Part shown: in pieces, positions 33,628-44,589 of the stretch
How positions within the stretch are numbered: the stretch's first letter is position 1
Layout: each line of letters opens with the position of its first letter
Assembly: GCA_001643675.2 (NCBI GenBank)
Contig: LSRY02000063.1
Span: forward strand, 338,501 to 402,500
Source of the DNA: Monocercomonoides exilis
Taxonomy: Eukaryota > Preaxostyla > Oxymonadida > Polymastigidae
Reading direction: 5' to 3'
DNA: 64,000 nt
Program-made: the position numbers and the translations under genes
The notes under the pieces: model-generated
Seen by the model: only the letters and a program-made list of their open reading frames with translations
What the model was told of the DNA's origin: nothing
Databases searched by the model: none

Positions 33628-36049
33628 AACACAGCTCTTACATAAGCTCTCCAACAATCAGTTCATTCGGAGTGATCACCTTTAGTCACAAAAAAGAGCA
33701 TTTAATTGCAGCTGAGAGTGGAAAGACTCGTTGGGACAGTTCTGATGAACTTTCATCTATCATCTATTTATTCTCTTCCTTCTTATGAAAATTGATTTGA
33801 CTTCTACGTCAAAGAAATTATGAAAAAAATGTGATGAGTGAGTGAAATGAATATTTGAAAAAGAAAAATGAAATGGAAAAAGAAAAAGAAAATATTTCTT
33901 ATGAAGATAATGAAGTTGCAATGAATTTCTCAAAAAAGCTGAAAAGAAAGTTCAGAATTCTTCAAGATGAAAGCGAAATGATATAGAATCATCAGATGAA
34001 ATTGAAAGAGGAAAGGGAAAAAGAAAAGTCATCCACAAATTCGATTCGAGTTATGGATATATATATTTTTTAATTTTTTTTTTGTTTTTTCATTTCGAAA
34101 AATTTGGGTACTAATAAAAAAATGCGTGCTAATAAAAATATGACACTATTCAGCGGGAATCATTTTGCAAAAAGAAAGGTGGGCGCAAATGAATCCATCA
34201 TTTTTTTAGAAAAAAAAATGTATTTGGTGATAGGAAAAATATGATAAAAAAACAACCAAGATTTTTGGTTTTAATGTTTTTTTATGAATACTCATTAATG
34301 AACTCTGAAAAGTGAAAGATCTATTTTCTGGCGCACCCACTATTTATGAAAGAAGAACAAAGGCTATTGAAATAAGAGACAAACATTTTTTATAAGAATA
34401 AAAATAATTCTACAAATGACAATGAATATTAATGTTGCCCTGAGTGACGTTGTGACTTCTGACGTGACATTTTCTATTTTTGACGGATGTGACAAATTTA
34501 TTCACATCACAATAAAAAAAAATCAAAATTTTAAATATATATTATCAAAACTCAACATATGTTTGAAAAATTGTTTATTTCAATTTTTGCGAAAAACTAT
34601 TTTCAAATTCTCACTAATCAAAATTGCCATAATGCATCTTTTGCTGACGTGATTGGTAGAACTGGAATTTCGATACGTCACTGACGTTGCTTTATGTTTT
34701 TTATTCGAAAAACACAAGAGAATAAGAAGAATAGCGAAACATGTTAGCCAAATCTCAAGAATGTTTTTATTTCATTATTCTGAATCAAACAACCATAACA
34801 TTTCATTGCATTTAAGCGATTCTTCTATTTTGATGAAAGAAACAAAAAAATACAAAATTGAAACAATAGAAAGAACATATCTCCTCTCTACCCAAAGTTA
34901 ATTGTGAAATACTGAATATGGAATAAATGTGAACAAAGTTTTCAAAGTTTATTTCTTTCATGATTTTTTTGTCAGACTTTTATCATTAGGTTGAAAATAA
35001 TAAAGTTCAGAGAGAAGAACAAACTCATTCCAATATTCATGATGAAATGCAGCATCAACAACATAAGTTCAATGAATAAAGTTTATGTGAAATGAACTCG
35101 TTAAAGGATTTATACACATATGACTTTTTTTCAAATGCCATTGATGAATTTTTTAAATCGAAATAATCAACAATAAAGCACCTTCGCTTATTGAAGATTT
35201 TGAAATTGATTGGTACAAAAACAAGAATGTTTTGTCAAATTGTGATTTGTGTAACAATGATAAGATAATTAAATGTGTGAAATTTGGAATTATCAAGTGG
35301 TTTATAACCAAATTTTCTTTTTTTGAATTTTTGTAATGATTTTCACTTGTTACATAAAAGAGACGCAGTTTGAAATGTCAAAATTTGAAATTTGATTGTT
35401 TTGTTTGTTTAACAATTAGCACTTTGATTATCTAATGCTGTTAAAGCTTTTCAATATCTTTTATTAACCTTGGAAATTTTTTATATTCTGACCCATGCAC
35501 TTTTCTGGCATTGTTCAAGGTTTTCATGTTGAAAGCGAATGAAATAAAGTTGTTTGAGCTGCAAAAAATTTAAGAAAAGTGATGAAAAGAGCCTGCTGGA
35601 GCAATCGAATTAATGAATGGATAATTGTTTTTTTTCAGAATGATGTGATGCAAATCGTAAGAGGAAAACTTCTGATATTAAAAAGAAGAAAAAGAATAGT
35701 CAAACGAAGTTTACTAATTCCGTTTTTCTTTTTATTTTATTTTGGAAAGGATGAGAATGAATACAACTATTGTAAAAGACTTCAAGTCATATTATTTTCT
35801 GTTTGGTGAAATGATACAACAACAAGAAAAACTGTAATTGAGAGATATGAAATAAATATCATTTCATTTCATCCAATGTTCACATGTCGATCAGAAATAT
35901 CCAACGATAATTCACATCAATAATAATAGTCTTTAAGTTGTAATCAAATATTTCATGAAAACACATCATGACATCTTCTTATCCTTTTTCCTTCTTTTGT
36001 TCAGCCAAACTTCTCTCTTCATCGCTTTTCATTTTATTTCGCTGTTGTC
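33628..36049. other. Gene-poor AT-rich region with a TGACG-rich repeat
   Basis: No supported gene. A-rich sequence after 33780 may be the tail of the transposase remnant. A repeat with clustered TGACG/CGTCA half-sites lies at 34436-34690 (listed separately). The rest shows no recognisable coding sequence. Confidence 0.45.
34436..34690. repeat. Dispersed repeat bounded by TGAGTGACGTT / AACGTCAGTGACGT
   Basis: The left end GCCCTGAGTGACGTTGTGAC is followed by CTGACGTGACATTTT and TTGACGGATGTGAC. The right end is CGTCACTGACGTTGC, an approximate inverted copy of the left. A closely similar left end occurs at about 43995-44040, and inverted ends (CGTCACTCAGG, TCACTCAGG) occur at about 55771 and 60770. 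It is probably a non-autonomous transposable element; the family is not recognised. Confidence 0.5.
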
Positions 36050-36923
36050 TTATTCCTTCTCGTACCCTGCTTCATCGCGAAGACTATCGAAAACTGATAA
36101 ACAAATCTCAATCTGAGTGCGTCCAACTTCTGATCGAACGATCCCTTCCAAACTGCTATCGATGGATCTGTCTTTCATTAACACTTCAATTTCTATCAAT
36201 CTGCCATCCGTTGCTCCATAGAATAAAACAAATCCATTCCTTCCCCATTCCTCTTTTGTTATCCTTCGCTGGTCCAATTGCCCCCGCAACCCTGATGATA
36301 GGCCCTGAATATTCTTTGCTCCACAATGAGCATGAGCGCAAAAAAGACTCCAATGTTTGCAGCCATCTCTTCTATAGAATCTCTTTTTCTCATCTTCTTT
36401 CTTCTTCTTCTTCTTCTTCTTCTCTCTCTCTTTCTCTCTCATTTCCAATTCCTTTGCTGCATCCTTCCAAAAATCAGGCTCATTCGCGGTGACTGTTTCC
36501 AATGATCCATCGCAGATAAATATGGCAAATCAAAAACTCCAAAGCTGATCGAAACTCACAAGCCCAGCCAGATTGTTGCGCTCTGGATGATAATCCATGA
36601 TTTCCATCAGCTCCTTCAAGGATCTTTTTCTTTCTGTCATGTATTCCACATTATCTTTATTTTTTCAAAAACGATGAAAATAATAATCAGATAACGTTTC
36701 AAACCTGAATGCCATTGAGATAGCACAAACTCAACAAAGTGATTTCCACTTCTGTTTGTGTCTCCTCGTCACCCTTTCTCCTCAACAAAGCATTCACAAG
36801 GAAAGGCAAACAAATTGAAAGCAATCCAAGCGAAAAGTTGTGACTCAGAGAAATATGGCATTCGCAAAGATCAGTCACCTGCTTTTCCCTCTTTCTCTTC
36901 TTTCTTCTCAGTTTCATCAGCAA
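36050..36923 (-). pseudogene. Unrecognised helical-repeat-like gene remnant
   Basis: On the - strand three coding-like blocks follow one another. First, 36923-36705 includes HNFSLGLLSICLPFLVNALL and EVEITLLSLCYLNG, reminiscent of armadillo/HEAT helices. Second, about 36654-36570 has NVEYMTERKRSLKELMEIM. Third, 36502-36050 has NEPDFWKDAAKELEMREKE, a Lys run, then a more globular stretch. Blocks two and three join in frame through a GTTTCG donor. Blocks one and two miss by one base across the 50-bp candidate intron, so either a frameshift or a splice site I cannot see is involved. I do not recognise the family. Confidence 0.35.
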
Positions 36924-38335
36924 TCATTCCTTTCAACTCTTCCGTTCAACTCGGAAAAATGAAAGCAACTATTAAGTGAACTCTTCATTATTTTATTATA
37001 TCCAGCAACCTTCAATATGAAAACTGAATTTTCTTGTGAATATTTTCCTTTTCCACGTCTTTTTCTACATTCTGTTGAGCAGTTTTGCGAAAACTGACGA
37101 AAATTTATTCTCATTCATTAAATCCAAAACTTTAAAGGGTTTTCTGTTTTTATTTGTCCTCATCAAAATCTTCCATCTGAGATAATTAATTTGAAAGTTT
37201 TTTTTGAATAAATCATTATGATGAGGAATTCAATCGCATTTTCTCAACAAACCTGAGAGAATTTTCGTATTGCCCGTTTCTAGCAATTTGGCAAAATTGA
37301 ATCCGAAGAAGAGCACAATTTTTATCATTCTTTTCGAATGAGCTTATGCATGAAGAAAAGAAATTATCTATCAATAAGGATGATATGCATTTTTTTCAAA
37401 TATTGGTATTCAGCCTTTTCCTTTATGAATTGGAGCAAACACTTGTCATCTCAAAGAAATTAATTGTTTAATTTTTCATTTATGAGAAAATGGGATTTTG
37501 TGATCTCACAAAAAATTGAAAAAAATTGAATAGAAGACCAGTTAATTAAACTTGCATTCACAAAAGGAAAAAAATATTGAATTTTTTTTCTTTTTTTCTT
37601 TTTTTTTTTCGAAGCGCAAAATTTGTGACGGACGTGACGCTACTTTTTCTTCACGTCACCCGGGGCTATATTCATGATTATTAACATATCGAAAAAAGTT
37701 ACGGTATGTGAAAATTTTTTTGAAAAGATCCTCGACTTAAATTATTTCCCACAAAATATCAAAAATGATCAATAAATATCTATTATTCCGTTCCCATTTT
37801 GGTTTTGAAAATGTTATTTGTTGTTATTTATTTCGCTTTTAAAAGAAGAATAGGATACAAATTTGTTCATATCATATAAACTTTTAACTTTATTATGAAA
37901 TACACATTTGAAAGCAAATGCTTTCCAGCTATTTGAATCAAATGAGCTGCATATTTTTTTAATCATTTTCATTTCATCCATTCGAATAATCGTTTTGAAT
38001 TTATGAACAGTAGCTAAGATTTTATTATTTTCCTTTTTTGAAAGATAAATAATATTCAATCTGCTTGAATAATTGAATTTTTTGAGAAATTATCAAACAG
38101 GAAAGATTTATCAAAACAATACTTGTTACGTTAGAAAAATATTCAAAAAGAAGGAGACATAAAACAACATTTGATGTCGTTTTGGAAAATTGTGGCTTGA
38201 GACATAATTTTTCAAAATATGTTCTATTTATAACAAACTTAAAAATGCAATCTCTTCTCTTATAAAGATTCAAAAAGTTTGTATCAAACAGTTATTTTCA
38301 TCTCAGTCTGTGCCTTTCTCTTCTCCCTTCCATTT
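36924..38335. other. AT-rich spacer
   Basis: No gene is seen. A short TGACG-type cluster (GTGACGGACGTGACGC and TTCACGTCACCCGGGG) lies at 37625-37668 and resembles the dispersed repeat ends at 34436 and 43995. Confidence 0.45.
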
Positions 38336-41300
38336 AATATTGACAAATTATGCAAAGATGTTCTGCTTCAATCTTTTCAAATTGTACGAAGGAAGCAGGC
38401 TTTTTCAGCTGGTCGTCCATTCTGATACAAATGTGGATGCTGTTGGCTCTTCGGGTGGAACTTTTGGCTAGCATGATGGGAACTGTCTCATCAAAATTCT
38501 TGTGGCCTTGGTAGTGAAGCAATCATCTCTTCGCTCAGCGCCTTCGTCTTCTTCGTCTTCTTCAACAGGAGCAGCACACCGATCAACTTCACCATTCCGG
38601 AGGCGGAGAAGCGAAGAGAAGAAATCTTCAGAGAATGATAAGTCATCATCAGCACATGTGATTGACCCTTCGGATGCCTCGGCTGTGGCAGAGTTATACA
38701 CATCAGCAGGAGCGATGGATGATATCGAGAGGCGGCTGGAGTGCATGAAAATCACAGACTGTCGTCACTGAGGGAGCAACAAACGCTTCGAATGATTTGT
38801 TGTGGTTTTGCGAGCAGTGCTGTATGGGGGTGTTGCGTGTGCACACGATGTGGCGCTTTCGGGGATGCTTTTGGTTCCGCTGGTGGGGCCACTTCCGTCG
38901 CTTGCAGCTCCGGTGGGCACGAAGTCGGGGAGCAAGCGGATCTTTTCAGCGGCAGATGTGAATGCGTTCCCGTCGATCTACGATCTGTTTAACCCGTCGC
39001 TGCAGATATGGCGATCGCCGCAGTCGAGGCGTGTGGTGGTGAAGCTGGACGACGAAGTGATGGGGCGAGAGGTTGCAGTGTGTGAAGTTGGGGGGATTGT
39101 GGAGAAGGGGCTGTCGGCAGCGGGGCTGAGGATGGAGGATGTGGTTCTGTCACCAGCAGCGATTGCGCTGGCTGTGCTGGAGGAGCGGGAAGAAGTAGAG
39201 GACGGAGAAAGGGGAGGCAAAGAGGGAGAAGAAAAGGGAGAAGAAAAGGGAGAAGATGGAAGGAGAGAGGGAGATGATGGGAATGAGGAGAAAGGCGGGT
39301 ATCCGACAGCGCACAGAGAGTTTGTAAAGAGAATCAAAGAGAACCAGGGGAAGCTGGAAGAAGCAATGGCGCAGCTGGTTGTGGAGGCGTTTGGGCTGAG
39401 TTGGCTGAGGTTTGTGAAGGCTGATGCTGAGGCGGGTGCAGACAAGCAGCATTCAGTTGAACCCGAAGTGTGCAGTTCTTCTCCATCTGATGGCATCCAA
39501 CAGGAGAACAGAAGAGCAGCAGAAGAAGAAGCAGCAGATGGATCTTTGGGCATAACTTCAGATGGAAGTGAATGAAGTGTGAGGAGTAGGTGGAAATATC
39601 AGTTGATCATTAGATTATAATTAAGGAAAAAGACAAATACGAAGAAGAAGAAGAGGAAAAATCGTTGTTTGACTTATGCGGAGTAATTAGAAGAAGAAGA
39701 GGAAGAAGAGGAAGAGAAAGAATTCAATCAGAATAGCTGAGTGAAGCGGTTGTTCTAAAAGGTTGAGGGATAACGAGCAGTGCCTTTACACAAAAATTGC
39801 AGTCAGCGAATGATGCTTGTGCGCATTGCAAACGGTCAGACTGATGATGTGCTGGGCGAGCTGAACAAGCCGTTGCCTTGAAGCTTTGTAAAGATGCAGA
39901 AGAAATGGAGGAAATCCAGTCGAGAAACAAAGTCGAAGAGGAATCTAATTTTTGAGCCGTGTGAGATTCTCATGCAGCATGGGACAGAGAGAGAAGCAGT
40001 GGTGAAGCAGGCGATTGTGGAAGATTTGGCGGTTATGTTTTTCGAACTTGCTGAGTGGCTCGAGTACAAAGCAGAGGAATACGAGTTTGTGATTAATATC
40101 TTTATCAACCAAGTTGAGCTGATCCACCTTGTGAATGAGCACATTGTGATGAAGAAGCTGCAACTGTGCTGATGAGTAACAGCGTCTGTTGTGATGGAGC
40201 ATAGATGATTCCGCGAAGGTGAAGTTTACAACCGAGAAGGGAATTGAAGATGCATGACAGAGCAGAGAAGGAGAAGAAGCTGGAAATGCGAAGGAGATTC
40301 TGAGCAATTGTTCAGCGAAGCTGTCAGTGCATGCATTTGAAGGTATGTTTGATGGGGCGTCTCATGCGGATACGCAGCTGATATGGCTAGGTTTGTGAAT
40401 GGAGGTATAGGTGCAGAAGGCGGGGAAGTGGGTTCATTCAACATATCAGACAAGAGGCTCAGTACAGAAGAGGTGTTTATTTGAGAAGACAGTCGAATGC
40501 TGTTCAGATGATGGGTTTACGCGACTATGATGCTACGTACGCCATTTCTAACTGACGATGCTTTCTCAGTGGTTGTTTCTATGGATGCTTCCATGGCATT
40601 GAAGATGGCAGCAGAGGATCTGCATTATAATTTTGTTTCTTCATCTTCTTCTTTTTTGTCAATTATTATTTTTTTTTAAGTGTCTGTTTTTTCTTTTCAT
40701 CCTCCTCTTCATCTCAAACATCTCATATGTCACATTCCTCTTCTTCTTTCTCTTCGTCAGCCTCAGCACATGCATCTTTGGAAGCACATGCTTTGAACAG
40801 CATGTCAAATGAGTGTGTTCTGACTAGTTGCCCGTCGATGTGCTTGTTTCATTGGCTTTACAGTTTTTGCACTGCTCCGTCGGCCTCCTCATCTCCTGAT
40901 GCGACGAAGAAGAGCGCTTGTGCGACGAATGGGAAGAGTATGACGAAGGCATTGGTGGAGGTATATCGTCAAGAGGAGTTGGGGATTTGAACAGACAAGG
41001 AGACGAATGGAAGAAGCGCTTCTGCGATGATGTCTGTGAAGATTAAGAGTATGTGACCGGGAGAAGCGGTGGGGCATCAGCAGCGGAGGAGGAAAGAGGC
41101 GCAGACATATCTGATGAAAGAGATGAGGAGGAAGTGGTGGAGATGATTGCAGACGAAGTGACTGCAGCTGGCAAGTTTGATGAGGTAGTTAGGGCTGTTG
41201 CAGCAGCAGATTGTTGGAGGCTTCCTGGATCAACCAAATGAGAAGGATGTGAGGGAGAGCTTGTTAATGTAAGTGACTGCTGCGATGTGGCTGAGGATAT

Positions 41301-42345
41301 GCGGGTGTGGAGATAGTTCGTGTTCTAAGAGGAAGACAATGATTGAGATTGAGATTGAGACTGAGATGAAGGCTGAGGTTGTCGGGCGAGTGCAGGGCCA
41401 GGTGAGGTGGATGCAGACATCTGCTGGATGGGCTGAGAGAAGGAAAGAAGAGCAGAGAAAGAGGAGGAAGCGAGAGATGTTGGAGAAGTCAGAGAGTCTA
41501 AGGAAGAAGAAGTGGAGGAAGACAAAGGTGGAAGGGAAGAAGACTAAGACGATGAAGAAGAAGAAGATGGAGAAGACGATAAGGAAGAAGAAGAAGAAGA
41601 AGATGCATGAGGTGTGGATTTATGTGTGTGATGTGATGATGAGCACGACAGCTTCGCAGAGGTCGACAGAGGTGCTGATGCAAGCGACAGGATCGATCTC
41701 TCTGCAAAGTGGCAATGCGAAAAGGACATAAAGCAATTCACTGAAGTATGATGGCACTCTCACGTAATTTTGAACGTTAAGCTATTTGCTGAGAAAATTG
41801 TTTGTGCTATATCCAGTTCATTTGATGATTTGTCCGTCGAATGCGTGTTGCAGCAGAGAGTGAGGGCTCATGGTGAGGTGAAAGCAGAAGGGAGGATACT
41901 GGAGGCCGAGTGGAGAAACAGGGGATATACGTCGCAGGATGTGTAAAATGAAGTGCTGCTTGAGTAACTGGAGAAAAAAAATTAGCAAAGAGAAGATATG
42001 GACTTGATGATGATTTAATGGTAGTTAAAGGAGAAGAGCGTATCTGAAGTTGTGGTTTTGATACTGTTGGCTGAATGTGAGACAGTGCTGTGGCGCAAAT
42101 GCAAGAGATAACGATGGCGAAAGGGAGGCAAATGTGTTGGAGTTATGCCATCTCATCAATGTGCATATTTTTGTGTTTGGTATAGAAGAAGAAGAGATGA
42201 TGATGAAGAGAGAATGAAAATGGAGCGAAGAAAAAGGGATGATGGAAGAGAGAAGATGAGTTTTGATAATTCTGTTTCAACATTTACAGAAATCATCACT
42301 GAATTGGATGTTGAACTTGCATCAGAGATTGTCCATCCACTTTAA
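38336..42345 (+). pseudogene. Large decayed protein-coding region, family unknown
   Basis: About 4 kb of GC-richer sequence with codon patterns like RPB1 and IFT80, but broken by many stops and frame changes. The best preserved part is 38802-39575 (257 codons: IFSAADVNAFPSIYDLFNP, RRVVVKLDDEVMGREVAVC, a Glu/Gly/Lys-rich acidic stretch, then KRIKENQGKLEEAMAQLVVE). The same frame continues upstream to 38502, with two stops between. Further fragments are at 39894-40172 (EREAVVKQAIVEDLAVMFFELAE), 41053-41241 (acidic), 41800-41945 and 42145-42345. Splicing does not obviously remove the stops. I cannot name the family; a large helical acidic protein is the most I can say. Confidence 0.45.
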
Positions 42346-42370
42346 TCATCATTTCCTTTGATTTCATACT

Positions 42371-42871
42371 TCATGCAGCAAATTCCAATTCATCGTTCAT
42401 CGAAATCATTCCACTCACAACAACTTTTTTTGTTCCTATTTGACGTGTGAGAGAGTGCCTCATTGTCAAACAGGGAAATTGGACTATTCCACAATGAGAA
42501 TGGTCAGATGCCTCGAAGTTGCTCACATAGATTTCTTCTGGAGTGGGAAGGAGAAAGATGCATAGAGGAATTGTCACATTGGTGTTTCCGTTGTCGAATC
42601 CTCGAACTTTGTCAAATGAATCCAATGAATCTGTCACACATGTGATCTTTTCTGATTTTGCAGTCATTTCCAGATTTGGTGAAAAGACGAAGACGTCGCT
42701 TCCCCATTTGGCCGTGTTTGTTCCGAATGAAGAAAAGATCAGAAAATATGGATTTTCATTCAATAATCGAAGAAGGATTCCTTCCCCAAGACCATTTGTC
42801 GCTGAACAAAGGAACTTATCGGAATGTCCTCCTTTAACTTTCACTTCATTTTCATTCCCTGCACATGCCAT
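42371..42871 (-). pseudogene. Truncated fragment of Pmp-like surface protein
   Basis: The 166-codon frame matches one module boundary of the giant protein at 8811-18017: AKWGSDVFVF (GKDVFV-like), then NTNVTIPLCIFLLP (IPLxVYF-like), VSNFEASDHSHCG and QFPCLTMRHSL (CG...PC-T-like). It begins and ends abruptly, with no signal peptide, membrane span or kinase tail nearby. It is therefore a gene fragment from a dead family member. Confidence 0.65.
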
Positions 42872-43500
42872 AATCGATCCTCCTTTCTCTGAACTTGTGC
42901 TTCAATATCCTGATATTGCTCTTGAATTCAGATCTTTGTCTATTATAAAATTGAAAACACAAATGTTGGTTATCAACTGTTAATAATTCAATTAAAAAGA
43001 CATTATTAAATAATATATAAAAAATAAAATTTATTTGCAATAATGAAATGGAAACCACTTTATTTATCTTATTTTCAGATGCATCGAATATGTGTGCTCT
43101 ATCTTCGCAATCAGGTTTTGTTCAGGCTCATAATGCAAATGAGAAATTCTATTTAAATGAAAATACGAAATAACATTGAAAATAGAGTTTTTCATATAAA
43201 GAATCGAAACACACTTTGCCCATTTCATGGCTCCACAATTGCATAACTATTCATACTAATAAAACCTTTTCACATTGAAATACTGAAATTTTGATTTTGA
43301 TCAAAAAATATGATACATAATTTTTCAATTCGGAAAATTTCTGGCATATGATAACTTTTCGTAGTCGTTGAAATGTTCACAAAATTCTGAAACATTAATA
43401 AAACATGATATAATAGAATAAATAAAACACATTTGGAATCGAATTTTTGGTTTTTAATCTTATATTTTATTTGAAAAAAAATACCCATATGGGGGAAAAT

Positions 43501-43761
43501 ATGGGTGATAATTTTTGAAATCATATTTTTTTCATAAATAATTTTCGGTCCAAAAATTTGTCTTGAATATTAACATATGAATATTGAAAAGTGAATAGGC
43601 TTATTGAAGATATTATTATCTTTTATTCTGTAAAAATATTTGTTTCAAAAAGTAATTATCATTCCTTTTCTCTTTTGAATTAAAATTTTCTTTCAAAAAC
43701 AAACAATCTTTGAAAAATCCTCACACAGAAAATATATATGATTTCAAAAATAATCACCCAT
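43501..43761. mobile_element. MITE-like element, family with GGGTGAT termini (copy 2)
   Basis: Inverted termini: ATGGGTGATAATTTTTGAAA at the left, and ATGATTTCAAAAATAATCAC with a final CCAT at the right. Length is about 261 bp with no coding capacity. Internal similarity to 6761-7033 includes GAATATTGA, GAAGATA-TT and a GATTTCAAAAATAATCACCC-type right end, so both belong to one family. Confidence 0.7.
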
Positions 43762-43994
43762 TTGGACTTTCAAGCTTTTGATGCAAGACATATCAAAAAA
43801 ATTTTTATTGCTTATTAAAATAGAGTTTGTTTAATAAAACAAGTAAATTCAATTTTTTCGACTTCTTTATTCTTTGTTCATATGTTATTGAACACTTATT
43901 AATTTTGATCAGTTCCCACAAAAAATCAGAAATTTGATAAATTTTTAATAACATTGAAAATAAGAAAACCACTCTTGAAATGTTATCTTCACTT

Positions 43995-44050
43995 AAACCT
44001 GTGTGACGTAATGACCACTGACGTGAAAATTTTCAATTCTGACGGACTCA
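43995..44050 (+). repeat. TGACG-rich repeat end similar to 34436
   Basis: The order CCTGTGTGACGTAATGACC, CTGACGTGAAAATTTTC, TCTGACGGAC parallels the left end of the repeat at 34436-34500 over about 55 bases. The other boundary of this copy is not identified. Confidence 0.5.
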
Positions 44051-44589
44051 TCAAAAATATTCGCGTTTGTGATTGTTCAAAAGTTCAAATATTTCGTGAA
44101 AGCATAAAAAAATTATATATTATAATTTATTTCTTTTTTTAAGTTTATTATTTGCACAAGAAAATCAATAATCGTCGTTAATATGGGACGAAATATTTCA
44201 CCTTTGGACTTTTGTTCCACCCATAATCCTATGCCTGTAATAATGAAGGAAAACATTATATCAAAGGAAAAATATTAAAATAAAATAAAACAAGAATGAG
44301 AGGATAGTGGGTGAAAAAATAGAAAATAGAAAATAGATAAAATAAAAATAAATGAATAAAAACAAAAAAAAATATTTATTATTTATTATTTTTTCGTAAA
44401 ATATTGAGAAATTTTTTTTTATTCTCCTGGGAGACTGAATCTGGATCCAAAGCCTGCAAGTCTTTATTTTACTAATAAATAAAACAAAAACAGGAAGGAT
44501 TCAGTCACGTCTTCAAACAAATTTAATTTGTTATCATTAGATAAGCAAGAATAAAAAACAATTTCTTTGTATTTTTTGTTTTAAGATTT

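Larger units (their letters stand above)
42872..44589. other. AT-rich spacer with a MITE-like element and a TGACG repeat end
   Basis: No gene is seen. It contains the inverted-repeat element 43501-43761 and a TGACG-rich repeat end at about 43995-44050. The stretch 44150-44590 immediately 3' of the transposase-like gene may include that element's end, but no terminal repeat was identified. Confidence 0.45.
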
